Below, in pieces: positions 1 to 8,196 of a stretch of 64,000 bases of DNA. Position numbers and translations under genes: made by a program. The stretch comes from an uncultured Sphingomonadaceae bacterium (GTDB lineage: Bacteria; Pseudomonadota; Alphaproteobacteria; Sphingomonadales; Sphingomonadaceae), in assembly GCA_947495985.1 (NCBI GenBank), contig CANMBD010000001.1, positions 1,702,935-1,766,934 on the forward strand. The letters are read 5' to 3'. The stretch's first letter is position 1. Every line of letters starts with the position of its first letter. Under the pieces are notes generated by a model that had not been told where the DNA came from, searched no databases, and saw nothing but the letters and a program-made list of their open reading frames with translations.

Positions 1-832
1 GATAGCGAGCGCAATAATTGGCGGCGCAAAGGAAGGATCCGCCTTTGATTACTTTCACGCCTTCACTGGCATCGGCGCGCGCCCCATCAGCCGAGGTCCA
101 CTCCCAGACATTGCCAAGCATATCATATAGCCCGTAACCGTTAGGCTTGAAACAACCCACTGGCGCGCGGGTTTCGAACCCGTCTTCGCCTAGATCCTTG
201 GCTGGGAATGCGCCTTGGTAATAATTCGCTTGTGGCTTTCCATCAGCGTCTTTGGGTTCGGGCCGCGCAGATTCACCACCGTGCGCGGCATATTCCCATT
301 GCTCTTCACTAGGCAGCTCTTTACCCGCCCATTTGGCATAGGCCAGTGCGTCATCATAGGCGACCTGGACAACAGGAACGCGATCTTTGTCAGTGATATT
401 TTCATCAGGCCCCGAAGGATTGCGCCATTGCGCCCCCGTTTCCCAGCGCCACCAGCGCGGATCATCACCGCTTGGCACATTGAAAACGGCGGAACCAGGC
501 TCCAGCATTTCCGACGGCGCGTCTACTATCTTCGGGGGATCGCGTTCGGCTAGCGTCTTGTAGCCCGTTTCCTTCACAAAGGCCGCGAACTCGGCATTGG
601 TTATCTCATGACTATCCATCCAGAAACCATCGATTCGGATTTCACGCGGCGGACCTTCTTCACTGTATCGCGGGTTTTCTCCCATGGTAAAACTGCCGCC
701 AGGAACCCAGATCATCTTGTTGTTGACCAGGCCCCGACACTTGCTGACTTCGACGGCTTCCGTGGAATGATCATCTTCCGCGGTACCGCAACCAACAATC
801 AGAAACGTTACTACCGCTATCCAGCCGCGCAT
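1..832 (-). CDS. Formylglycine-generating enzyme (SUMF1 family), predicted lipoprotein, 3' end cut by window edge
   Basis: Converts the active-site cysteine of sulfatases to formylglycine. The 277 codons in the window run from ATG at 832. Residues 1-15 form a lipoprotein signal ending in a LIVGC lipobox (Cys15). The FGE-sulfatase fold follows, with an early MIWVPGGSFTMG segment, then GNVWEWTS, then GGSFLCAANYCARY. Cys269 and Cys274 have the spacing of the two copper-binding catalytic cysteines of human FGE, so this looks like a true FGE and not an EgtB/PvdO-type relative. The start lies 3 bp after the TetR stop, and a CxPSR sulfatase opens the same gene string. The lipobox implies work in the periplasm. 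The C-terminus lies outside the window. Confidence 0.88.
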   Translation of the reverse strand, partial: MRGWIAVVTFLIVGCGTAEDDHSTEAVEVSKCRGLVNNKMIWVPGGSFTMGENPRYSEEGPPREIRIDGFWMDSHEITNAEFAAFVKETGYKTLAERDPPKIVDAPSEMLEPGSAVFNVPSGDDPRWWRWETGAQWRNPSGPDENITDKDRVPVVQVAYDDALAYAKWAGKELPSEEQWEYAAHGGESARPEPKDADGKPQANYYQGAFPAKDLGEDGFETRAPVGCFKPNGYGLYDMLGNVWEWTSADGARADASEGVKVIKGGSFLCAANYCARY

Positions 833-835
833 GGC

Positions 836-1459
836 TCAGTCGTCAATCTGCGCCGCAAGGTCGCTGACCATTTGCGACATGGTGGCAATAACCTGCTTGT
901 TGCTGAGTCCTTCATCCTGACGAAAAAGTCGCCAGCTATCAAAACTTGTCGCCAGCAATATCGCGTGACTGCGTTGTTTGTCTTTCTGAACGGATTTGGG
1001 CAGAATCCTGTTTAAAGAGTCCTTCTCAAACTTTAGCAATCGCTTGTAGTTTGACATTAACAGTTCCGAGCGAAACCGGACCATTGAGGTCATTATCCGG
1101 TGGGTATAAGTGGCGTCATTCACTTTCGCACGGCGCGCGACCAATTCGATCAATTGTTCCTGCCAATCGTTCGACTTATAAGGCGCGGTCAGAAAAGATC
1201 TCCATTTTGAGTTCAAAATGCCGTCAATCTCTGCATATAACGAGTCCATGTCGTCAAAATGGCGAAAGACCGACCGCAATCCAACACCCGCGCGTTTCGC
1301 GACCCGCGCCGCACTGGGCGATGGATCGCCGGACTCAATCAATTCCATGAAAGCTTTGACGATTTTTGCACGGCTCGCCTGGCTGCGTTGACGGCGCCCA
1401 TCGGGATGGGGCTTTTCCTGCCCTGTTTGGATCTGTCTCGATGTGGTTTGCTTTGCCAT
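836..1459 (-). CDS. TetR/AcrR family transcriptional regulator of the sulfatase locus
   Basis: A 207-residue one-domain repressor type. The basic N-terminus (residues 1-32) leads into a TetR helix-turn-helix at about 48-70 (AARVAKRAGVGLRSVFRHF). The rest is an all-helical ligand domain with no recognisable subfamily. It lies between the DsbA-like gene (72 bp upstream) and the FGE gene (3 bp downstream), all on the minus strand. The 72-bp gap holds a weak copy of a motif also found before the sulfatase and the TonB receptor, so it may regulate itself and the locus. The ligand is unknown. Confidence 0.85.
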   Translation of the reverse strand: MAKQTTSRQIQTGQEKPHPDGRRQRSQASRAKIVKAFMELIESGDPSPSAARVAKRAGVGLRSVFRHFDDMDSLYAEIDGILNSKWRSFLTAPYKSNDWQEQLIELVARRAKVNDATYTHRIMTSMVRFRSELLMSNYKRLLKFEKDSLNRILPKSVQKDKQRSHAILLATSFDSWRLFRQDEGLSNKQVIATMSQMVSDLAAQIDD

Positions 1460-1512
1460 AATCTTCCTTTTGCGTGGGCTCTAGCAATGGTCAGCCGGTG
1501 TGCCAAAATATT

Positions 1513-1529
1513 TATTGGCTCTCATTGTC
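1513..1529 (-). promoter_or_regulatory. Candidate operator, weakest copy of the sulfatase-locus motif
   Basis: Reads TATTGGCTCTCATTGTC on the plus strand. It fits TATTGGCWNNNATWRTS with the sites at 5221-5237 and 8030-8046, and lies 54 bp before the TetR start. It overlaps an imperfect GCCA-N10-TGGC dyad at 1502-1519. This is inference from similarity only. Confidence 0.35.
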
Positions 1530-1531
1530 GA

Positions 1532-2881
1532 TCAGGTTGTATGCGCCGCGCGCCTCCGGATTTCAGCGGCGATCAGCCACAGCCTGTCCTGCCCCCATAC
1601 AGCCAGATCAGGCTCGCTATCTGGACCGCTTAATTTATAACTCGGGACGCCCCAAAGCCCCAGGCCATCAACCATTTCATCCTGATGACGTTCAACCATT
1701 GGCTTCCACTCCTCGCTGCCGAGATGTTTTGAGGCCTCTTTCCAATCTAGACCGGCGGCTTCGACAGCTTGCTTCATACCTTTTGTAGTGTGCAACGGCA
1801 GGCCCTCTGAGAAGGCATAATGGAGCAAGGATGACATCAATGCTTCATCCTTGTCCTGTTTCATCGCCCAGGGGAGAAGCGAGTAAGCAAGCCTGGTTGG
1901 CTCACCAATCGGTGTCATCACCGGACCAAAATTCACTCCCAGAAATTGCCCTTCGCGCCAGGTATCAAACATGATGTACATGCCCTTGGCGCGGGTCGCA
2001 GGTACACCGCGCATAATCATAGGCAGTACAGGCTTGTGATTAAACCGGATATCGCATTCATTTTTCATCGCGATGGTGTGATCATAGATTATTGAAGTGT
2101 AAGGCGAATTGAGCGAGGGATAGAAATCGAGTGTCAGCTTGCTCGCATCAACACCGCTGACATCGATATCGGGACGCGGGCAGATGAAGGCTAGTTCTGG
2201 TTCTTTGCAAACACCCAGATCGCGCAGCCGTTGCTCAAGATGGAACAAGCGATCGACACCCCAATACCATTCGCCCGCATAATAGAAAGTCGCGCCTGAA
2301 TAATGCCCCAACTGGTCGAGCCGCGCACTGCCCTTCTCCAAAATTGCGTCCATTGTTGAGCCGTCAGGTCCAATTCGGTTTTCCCCGCTCCACAGCTCTG
2401 TGCTTTCATCTAACAATGCGATTACAAATGCTTCATCTGATTTGCTTGACAGCGATAGGGCGCTTCCCATTTGATTGCCGATATTCGGCTGGATCGGCGC
2501 TTTTCTAGGAAATTTGAGCCTATAGTGGGGCGCTATCAATTCCGCATCATGCCGTGCCCATGCCGCGAGTTTCTCCGCTTCCGGCTGGTTCTTGCCTCCT
2601 GAAGCTCGGATCAGATGCGGCTTGATCACGATATCATATCGCTCCGCAAAGATCGCCAACACCTGTGCCGTCAAATGCGAATAGGGGTCATCCAGCTGGT
2701 GGAAATATTCCACCACATGCGGATCGCCGCTGCGCTGACGTTTGCGTTCCGCTTTCTCGCGACGTTTATTGACATTGCGCAGGCCAGTAACGCTATCAAA
2801 CTGCCGCCGCATCAGGTGCCGTAGCCAGCCCGGCGGATCGACCATCAGAGGGGAATTGGGGTTTTTGTCAGGCTCCAACAT
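1532..2881 (-). CDS. Tandem DsbA-like / HCCA isomerase-fold protein
   Basis: 449 residues with two copies of the DsbA / 2-hydroxychromene-2-carboxylate isomerase (GST-kappa) thioredoxin fold. The first half has DDPYSHLTAQVL near residue 65, the usual 'xxPYS' start of the family. The second half has SGATFYYAGEWYWGVDRL and ends in GLWGVPSYKLSG...WGQDRLWL, the cis-Pro and C-terminal signature. No CxxC is present, so disulfide oxidase activity is unlikely; a glutathione-dependent isomerase or lyase is more likely. No signal peptide is seen, so it is cytoplasmic. The ATG at 2881 overlaps the end of the upstream gene by 14 bp, which suggests translational coupling. Confidence 0.75.
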   Translation of the reverse strand: MLEPDKNPNSPLMVDPPGWLRHLMRRQFDSVTGLRNVNKRREKAERKRQRSGDPHVVEYFHQLDDPYSHLTAQVLAIFAERYDIVIKPHLIRASGGKNQPEAEKLAAWARHDAELIAPHYRLKFPRKAPIQPNIGNQMGSALSLSSKSDEAFVIALLDESTELWSGENRIGPDGSTMDAILEKGSARLDQLGHYSGATFYYAGEWYWGVDRLFHLEQRLRDLGVCKEPELAFICPRPDIDVSGVDASKLTLDFYPSLNSPYTSIIYDHTIAMKNECDIRFNHKPVLPMIMRGVPATRAKGMYIMFDTWREGQFLGVNFGPVMTPIGEPTRLAYSLLPWAMKQDKDEALMSSLLHYAFSEGLPLHTTKGMKQAVEAAGLDWKEASKHLGSEEWKPMVERHQDEMVDGLGLWGVPSYKLSGPDSEPDLAVWGQDRLWLIAAEIRRRAAHTT

Positions 2882-3506
2882 CGGTTTCGTACCTCTTGTT
2901 CTGTCGCCAGCCGATCAGCTTCCACCCGACAAAACCGAGGATCAGAAAGAACAGTCCCAGCATCAAACGCACCTGTACAAAAGTGATTGTCGGCCGGGTT
3001 ATAAACACCTCTGTATGCGCCAGCGATGCGCTTTTGAACTTGTTACCCCCGACCATCCGCTCGTCACGGATCATGTCAAGCAAATCTCGCAAGGAACGGT
3101 ATCGCACCACAGCAACCCGATCGATCCGCTCGCCATATTTGCCCAGCATCAACCCCGCACGCTCGCTAACAAAGACCGGATGTCCGCCACGCTCGAGCAG
3201 TAATGGAATGACAATTTCACCATATCGCGTCTCGGCTTCCGCAGCTTTGGCGCCTTTGTTGCGAGTCTCCAGATTGACCGCATAAAATTCTTTGCCGTCA
3301 TCATTGGGGAGCATGGCCATAAGGTTCCGACTCATGCTGCCTTCGGGCGTGTCTTCAAATTTGACATCATGCAGCTTCTCAATCTGCCCCAGCATCTTTT
3401 CGGCTTCGGCCTGCGAGATCGGATCGCCATTGCCGCCATACCATATCCAGAAGCCACCATAGAGCAGCAGCAGTATTGCCCCCCAGATGGTTTTTGCTTT
3501 CGACAT
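2868..3506 (-). CDS. Two-TM membrane protein of unknown function in the sulfatase operon
   Basis: 212 residues from the ATG at 3506, which has a GGAGAGC ribosome site; a longer frame to 3578 would overlap the sulfatase. One TM helix lies at about residues 4-22 (IWGAILLLLYGGFWIWYGG). A soluble stretch of about 150 residues follows, then a second TM near 178-200 (LMLGLFFLILGFVGWKLIG) and a short basic tail. No family is recognised. It lies 10 bp after the sulfatase and overlaps the DsbA-like gene. The domain between the helices should be periplasmic, so it may be a partner of the anchored sulfatase; that is a guess from position. Confidence 0.7.
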   Translation of the reverse strand: MSKAKTIWGAILLLLYGGFWIWYGGNGDPISQAEAEKMLGQIEKLHDVKFEDTPEGSMSRNLMAMLPNDDGKEFYAVNLETRNKGAKAAEAETRYGEIVIPLLLERGGHPVFVSERAGLMLGKYGERIDRVAVVRYRSLRDLLDMIRDERMVGGNKFKSASLAHTEVFITRPTITFVQVRLMLGLFFLILGFVGWKLIGWRQNKRYETDVGA

Positions 3507-3516
3507 GACGGCTCTC

Positions 3517-5196
3517 CTAGTTCGGCCAGTAGATATATTCATCGCCCGCAACGATCTTCTCTGCCCGGGTCTTGTCAATCGCTATCGGGCTTTCCATGCT
3601 ATAAGCGTAGAGCGGTGGTTTTCGATCCTTCTGATGAGCGGCAAGAAGCTGTTTCAGCTCAGCCAGTTTGGCAGGATTGGCTTTGGCGAGATTCTTCTGC
3701 TCCGCCGGATCATCGGCCAGATTGAACAGCCAGCTTTTTTTCTGCCGCCCGTTGATCTGCAGCTTCCAGTCGCCAGCGCGCACCACCTGATAGTAACCGC
3801 TTTGCCAGAATATCGCATTATTGGGGCGGGTGATGATTCCCGTTCCGGTAGCGGCGGGCAGCATGTTTTGGCCATCGATAATTACACCTTTGGGCAGTGC
3901 CGCGCCACCAGCGGCGGCCAATGTTGGCATGACATCCACATGCGCGACTGGCGTTTCGACCCGGGTACCCGGTTTGATCTTCGCAGGCCATTTGATGAAC
4001 ATCGGTGCCCGGATGCCGCCTTCAAACAGGGTGATCTTCCAGCCGCGATAGGGTGCATTGACTTCAGGCAAGCCGATATAGCCCGCGCCGCCATTATCAC
4101 TGGAAAACACGATGATGGTGTTGTCCGCTAGACCTTCTTCTTCGAGTTTGCCCATGATCCGGCCTACGCTGCGGTCCAATGCCCGCACCATCGCCGCATA
4201 AACCCGCAACCGGTGCGGCTTGATGTCACCAACCGCGTCATAGTCCGCCTTGGTCGCCTGAAGCGGCGTATGCACACCCCAATGAGCGAGGTAGAGGAAG
4301 AAGGGTTGATTCTTGTTTGCTTCGATCACTTTCAGCGATTCATCGGTCCACCAATCAGTCAGATAGCCACCGGGCTTGAACCGATCGGCATCGTCAAAAC
4401 CTTCATTGTGGAAAGAAGCAGCATATTGCATGCCCGCCCACAGGAATTTGTCTATTGGATCGAAGTCCAGTTGTGCTTTGACGCCATCCGGATCATCTTC
4501 CTCCAGAAAGAGACCGCTGGCCATCAGCAGGCTTTCATCAAAACCCTGGGCCAGAGGATTCATCTCTGCATTTCTACCAAGATGCCATTTTCCGATATGG
4601 GCGGTGTGATAGCCCTGTTTTTTCAGCAGCTCGGCGATGGTAATCTCACTGCCGGGCAGCCCCATATCTTCGTAAGGAACCGCATTGTCAGCCGCTGCGT
4701 TATAATCTCCGGGTGGCAGACCGCTGTCCAGTTCGCTGCTGATTGTGTTGATCATACGTCCCATGCCTGGCGGCGTGGGCGTAAACTCATATCCGGTTCG
4801 CGTCGGGTAGCGACCGGTCATCAACATGGCGCGTGATGGTGCGCAGGTAGCGTTACCGGCATAAGCCTGATTAAAAATAGCGCCATCGGCGGCCAGCCTG
4901 TCAATATTGGGCGTGGGGACACGACCTCCTGCGACACCTCCTCCAAAGGTGGATATGTCATTGATTCCCAGATCATCGGCAAGAATGAAGACAATATTTG
5001 GCGGGCGTTTCGTTGGCGTAACAGCAGCCGTTTCTGGCCCTTTTTGCCATTCAACAGGTCGGTTAGGGGCAACTTCCGGATGGGTGAAGTTCTTAATGTA
5101 GGCCAGCATGAGACTAGTGCGATTGAGATAACCGACCGTGCCAAGCCCGATCAGGACCGCCATAACTCCCAGCGTTATTTTCTGCCAGCGCTTCAT
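3517..5196 (-). CDS. Membrane-anchored arylsulfatase, Cys-type (CxPSR)
   Basis: Hydrolyses sulfate esters after its active-site cysteine is converted to formylglycine. From ATG 5196 the protein has 559 residues. A signal-anchor helix lies at about 5-25. The metal-binding start NIVFILADDLG is at about 67-77, and the sulfatase signature CAPSRAMLMTGR begins at Cys118. The second signature HIGKWHLG is near residue 205, and metal ligands SSDNGG occur further on. Other in-frame starts (ATG 5202, ATG 5214, GTG 5229) are possible; 5196 fits a GAG ribosome site 6 nt away. It is the first gene of a minus-strand string that ends in an FGE gene. Substrate is unknown. Confidence 0.93.
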   Translation of the reverse strand: MKRWQKITLGVMAVLIGLGTVGYLNRTSLMLAYIKNFTHPEVAPNRPVEWQKGPETAAVTPTKRPPNIVFILADDLGINDISTFGGGVAGGRVPTPNIDRLAADGAIFNQAYAGNATCAPSRAMLMTGRYPTRTGYEFTPTPPGMGRMINTISSELDSGLPPGDYNAAADNAVPYEDMGLPGSEITIAELLKKQGYHTAHIGKWHLGRNAEMNPLAQGFDESLLMASGLFLEEDDPDGVKAQLDFDPIDKFLWAGMQYAASFHNEGFDDADRFKPGGYLTDWWTDESLKVIEANKNQPFFLYLAHWGVHTPLQATKADYDAVGDIKPHRLRVYAAMVRALDRSVGRIMGKLEEEGLADNTIIVFSSDNGGAGYIGLPEVNAPYRGWKITLFEGGIRAPMFIKWPAKIKPGTRVETPVAHVDVMPTLAAAGGAALPKGVIIDGQNMLPAATGTGIITRPNNAIFWQSGYYQVVRAGDWKLQINGRQKKSWLFNLADDPAEQKNLAKANPAKLAELKQLLAAHQKDRKPPLYAYSMESPIAIDKTRAEKIVAGDEYIYWPN

Positions 5197-5220
5197 AACC
5201 ATCTCTACGTTCATTGAATC

Positions 5221-5237
5221 TATTGGCACTTATAGTG
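5221..5237 (-). promoter_or_regulatory. Candidate operator/promoter of the sulfatase operon
   Basis: Reads TATTGGCACTTATAGTG on the plus strand, matching the motif before the TonB receptor. It overlaps a perfect dyad GCACT-TAT-AGTGC at 5226-5238. On the minus strand a TTGACG (5258-5253) and TATAAG (5234-5229) pair with an 18-nt spacer forms a plausible promoter, so a protein bound to the dyad would block the -10 box. The box and dyad are seen; their role is inferred. Confidence 0.5.
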
Positions 5238-5356
5238 CTATATATGTAAAAGCGTCAAGCGACGATGGAACTTGCAGCCCCGGCATCCTGTGGGAGAGTC
5301 TTTGTCCGGGGCGACAAGTGAAGAAGAGGAAGAGCTCCACAACTTGACAAAGCAAA

Positions 5357-5384
5357 AGACGACCGGTTCCCCAACCGGTCGTCT
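5357..5384 (-). terminator. Rho-independent terminator of the TonB receptor gene
   Basis: Perfect 12-bp arms (AGACGACCGGTT / AACCGGTCGTCT) around a 4-nt loop. On the minus strand the hairpin runs into TTTTGCTTTG, a T-rich tail. It lies 26 bp after the receptor stop. Confidence 0.85.
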
Positions 5385-5409
5385 CGTTTGATCCAACGGG
5401 AGGGAAGGA

Positions 5410-7986
5410 TCAAAATTTGCCGCGGGCGGTTACACCAAACATCCGTGGTTCCTGCGGGAAAGCCGAACGAGAGCCGGAACGCAATGTGGTGCTGAAGGTA
5501 ACACCGCGCGTGACTTCATTGGTTAAGTTAGTGACCCAGAACTCCAAGCCCCATGCATCTTCAACATCACCAATACCGGCACGCAGATTGACCTTGATAT
5601 TGCCATCCTGAATATCAAATGGCAGCAATGGTGTGTTGCCGAGCGCCGCCGCCGTGGTTGGCGGTGTCGATGGCTGGGTTGACGTCCGGCGATCGCTCTC
5701 CATACGGATTTGACCGTTCAGGAAGAACTTCAGGCTATCTCCAATATCATTCTTATATGTCCCTCCCATGATACCGACATATTTTGGAGCATTGGTTAGC
5801 GGAGCATTACAAAGGTTTTGCACCCGCAAAGGGTTAGCTGCGGTCGCACAGTCGCTCGGATATTTCGCATCGACAATCGTTAGACCGCCATTGATGGTGA
5901 AATGATCGCTGGGACGAATAACTGTTTCAATTTCAACACCAACAGATTCTGCTTTCGGTACGTTGAAGGTCTGGAATTGGGCACCGGTAAATTCAAGCAC
6001 CTGGAAGTTCGAGAATTCTTCGATAAACGCTGCAACGTTGAGAGTTACTGCATTATCAAGGAATTTGCCTTTGAAACCAATTTCATAAGCATCGACTTCC
6101 TCTGAAGCAAAGCGCGGGTCCGCCCCGCCAATGGCAGCTGTGGTATCAAGGTTGAAACCGCCCGATTTATAACCATGCGTAAAGCTGGCATAGACGTTGA
6201 TCGGCGACGCAAATTCATAAGATACCTTGCCGGTATAAATTAGCTCGTTGTCCTTAAATGTACCGTCGAAAGTCCGTGGCAATGGCAGGAAAGCCGATGC
6301 AGCCAGATCAGCAGGAGCCACGAACGGGAAGCAACCGGTGATCAACGCGGTAGGAATTAGCCCGGAAGCTGGAGCCGGAGCTCCAAGAACGCCAGGAATG
6401 GGAGGCTGGCCGGGAGCCAACGGACCGCCAAGAACATTATTCACAATGCCCGGGCAAGCTCCCGGATTGGATGCCAGTTGCTCAAAGGCACCATCTTTGG
6501 ATTCATCAGAATAGCGAAGACCAAGAGTTAATTTCAAGCCTTCGGCAACCTCCAATGTATTATGCGTGAAGATCGACCAGCTCTGGCTACTTTGAGTAAA
6601 ACGATTGGTTGAACTTGTACCCGCCGGATTGACGCTGCCGGAGAAAAGCGACAGTGGCGTTGGGCCAAATGCGCCGTTGGTGGAAGGTAACAGCAATGCA
6701 CCAACGAACTGATCCCATTGTGTGCCAAGTTCAGAAGTTGCTACCTGATCGATATCCTCATCAGAATAATAAGCACCGACGAGCCAGTCGAGAGCACCGT
6801 CAAAAGCTTCACCCTGAATACGTAACTCGTGAGTCATTGTATCGATATTGGTGCCATTGGGTACTGGACCGGTCGAAAGGCCAACGTTGAACAGATCAAG
6901 AGCCGTAAAGTCGGAATCCGAGGTATTACTGGCATTAAATTCGCGATAGGAGCCGATGTAAATAATGTCGGCGCTATCGCTCAGCGGAAATTCAATCTCG
7001 CCCGTGATGCCCCATTGATCAATCGCGTTGGTTGGAACGAAGCTTTGAGATGCCACCCGATCGTCCAAGATGGTTTCGGCAGCAGAATTATCAAAACGAT
7101 TGGAATTGACATTGGGCTGAAAGTTACCACCCGTTGCACCAAGGCCTGCGAGGCCGAAGACACCCCCCGTTTCCAGTGCAGACTGCAGCAATTCAACTGG
7201 AGCACAGCAGTTACCATTAATCTCGGAATAATCGCCGATCAAGCGAACTGTGAGACCGCCGTCGCTTTCATAGCCAAGCTGGCCGCGAATCAAAAACTGA
7301 TCAATCTCGTTGGATCGCCCAACTGTGCCAGTTGAGTCTACAACACGAACAAAACCATCGCGCTTACGATAAGCGCCGGTTACCCGCAGGGCCAATGTGT
7401 CTTGAATCAGCGGGGCATTCACAGCACCCTGAACACTGATCAGGTCAAAATTACCGTAGCTTGCATTTACAAAGCCGCCGAACTCATTGAGATCAGGACG
7501 TTTCGTGGTGATGTTCAATGCGCCGGCCGATGTATTGCGCCCAAATAAAGTCCCTTGCGGCCCGCGCAAAACTTCGACGCGCTCCACGTCCACAAACTCT
7601 GAAAGCGCAACACCCGGACGTGATTGATACGCACCGTCAATAAAGATACCTACTGCAGATTCAAAGCCAATGTTGTTCGAAGTCGTACCAACACCGCGGA
7701 TACGAAGCACGTTCGTGCCTGCTGTGTTTTGCGCGTTTGAGGTCGAAAAGCTGGCCGAAACCTGCGAAATCTGTGTGACGTTAACAACGCCCTGCCGTTC
7801 CAGTTGAACCGGGCTAACCGCAGTCACAGCCAGCGGAATATCCTGCACGTCCTGTGCACGGCGCTGAGCGGTCACGATGATGACACTATCGTCAATTTCT
7901 TCTGCAGCACCATCCTGTGCAAAGGCTGGCCTACTCATAGCGGTACTGCACAATGCCACCAAAACGAGTTGCTTTGTAAATTTCAT
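5410..7986 (-). CDS. TonB-dependent receptor of the sulfatase locus
   Basis: 858-residue outer-membrane receptor that imports a substrate using TonB energy. The start is ATG 7986, with GGAGAGA 5 nt upstream and a signal peptide ending ...SRPAFAQ. A plug domain (VIIVTAQRRAQDVQDIPLAV, then VEVLRGPQGTLFGRNTSAGALNITTKRP) leads into a large beta-barrel that ends in ...ARGKF with terminal Phe. The plug matches the sphingomonad type used for aromatic, terpenoid or other organic substrates more than siderophores. It is co-oriented with the sulfatase operon, ends in its own terminator and shares the upstream motif, so it probably imports the sulfate ester. The substrate is not readable from sequence. 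Confidence 0.92.
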   Translation of the reverse strand: MKFTKQLVLVALCSTAMSRPAFAQDGAAEEIDDSVIIVTAQRRAQDVQDIPLAVTAVSPVQLERQGVVNVTQISQVSASFSTSNAQNTAGTNVLRIRGVGTTSNNIGFESAVGIFIDGAYQSRPGVALSEFVDVERVEVLRGPQGTLFGRNTSAGALNITTKRPDLNEFGGFVNASYGNFDLISVQGAVNAPLIQDTLALRVTGAYRKRDGFVRVVDSTGTVGRSNEIDQFLIRGQLGYESDGGLTVRLIGDYSEINGNCCAPVELLQSALETGGVFGLAGLGATGGNFQPNVNSNRFDNSAAETILDDRVASQSFVPTNAIDQWGITGEIEFPLSDSADIIYIGSYREFNASNTSDSDFTALDLFNVGLSTGPVPNGTNIDTMTHELRIQGEAFDGALDWLVGAYYSDEDIDQVATSELGTQWDQFVGALLLPSTNGAFGPTPLSLFSGSVNPAGTSSTNRFTQSSQSWSIFTHNTLEVAEGLKLTLGLRYSDESKDGAFEQLASNPGACPGIVNNVLGGPLAPGQPPIPGVLGAPAPASGLIPTALITGCFPFVAPADLAASAFLPLPRTFDGTFKDNELIYTGKVSYEFASPINVYASFTHGYKSGGFNLDTTAAIGGADPRFASEEVDAYEIGFKGKFLDNAVTLNVAAFIEEFSNFQVLEFTGAQFQTFNVPKAESVGVEIETVIRPSDHFTINGGLTIVDAKYPSDCATAANPLRVQNLCNAPLTNAPKYVGIMGGTYKNDIGDSLKFFLNGQIRMESDRRTSTQPSTPPTTAAALGNTPLLPFDIQDGNIKVNLRAGIGDVEDAWGLEFWVTNLTNEVTRGVTFSTTLRSGSRSAFPQEPRMFGVTARGKF

Positions 7987-8009
7987 GTTGTTCTCTCCCA
8001 TATAATATA

Positions 8010-8022
8010 GCATCTATAGTGC
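8010..8022 (-). promoter_or_regulatory. Imperfect dyad before the TonB receptor, related to the sulfatase dyad
   Basis: GCATCTATAGTGC shares TATAGTGC with the perfect dyad GCACTTATAGTGC of the sulfatase promoter. In both places TATAGTGC is followed by YAT and then ATGTA, and both sit about 25-40 bp before the start codon. Confidence 0.4.
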
Positions 8023-8046
8023 CATTATGTATTGGCATACATAATG
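8023..8046 (-). promoter_or_regulatory. Perfect palindromic operator candidate before the TonB receptor
   Basis: CATTATGTAT-TGGC-ATACATAATG: two perfect 10-bp arms with a 4-nt centre, 37 bp before the receptor start. Its right half is the 17-bp motif at 8030-8046 shared with the sulfatase promoter. Size and symmetry suit a TetR dimer pair. The palindrome is certain; the regulator is inferred. Confidence 0.55.
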
Positions 8047-8172
8047 TCATCATATGGGGATGTCAACAAGACCCAAGTTACCTAGTCATTGGCTCGCCCT
8101 TCAACATAAGAGCAATTATCAATCGCTCGCTAGTATCCGCTTTGCGCCACAATTTCGAACCTTCCAATAGCT

Positions 8173-8194
8173 TCCGCTTTATCCCGAAAGCGGA
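8173..8194. repeat. Dispersed intergenic palindrome TCCGCTTT...AAAGCGGA
   Basis: TCCGCTTTATCCCGAAAGCGGA: 8-bp arms, identical to the copy at 62384-62405. It sits between the TonB receptor promoter and the end of the dioxygenase gene. Diverged relatives occur at 9056, 14545 and 19294. Confidence 0.7.
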
Positions 8195-8196
8195 CG

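Noticed and set aside
5281..5345. Possible leader peptide or riboswitch before the sulfatase
   Set aside because: No conserved structure was recognised and the predicted promoter lies downstream of it.
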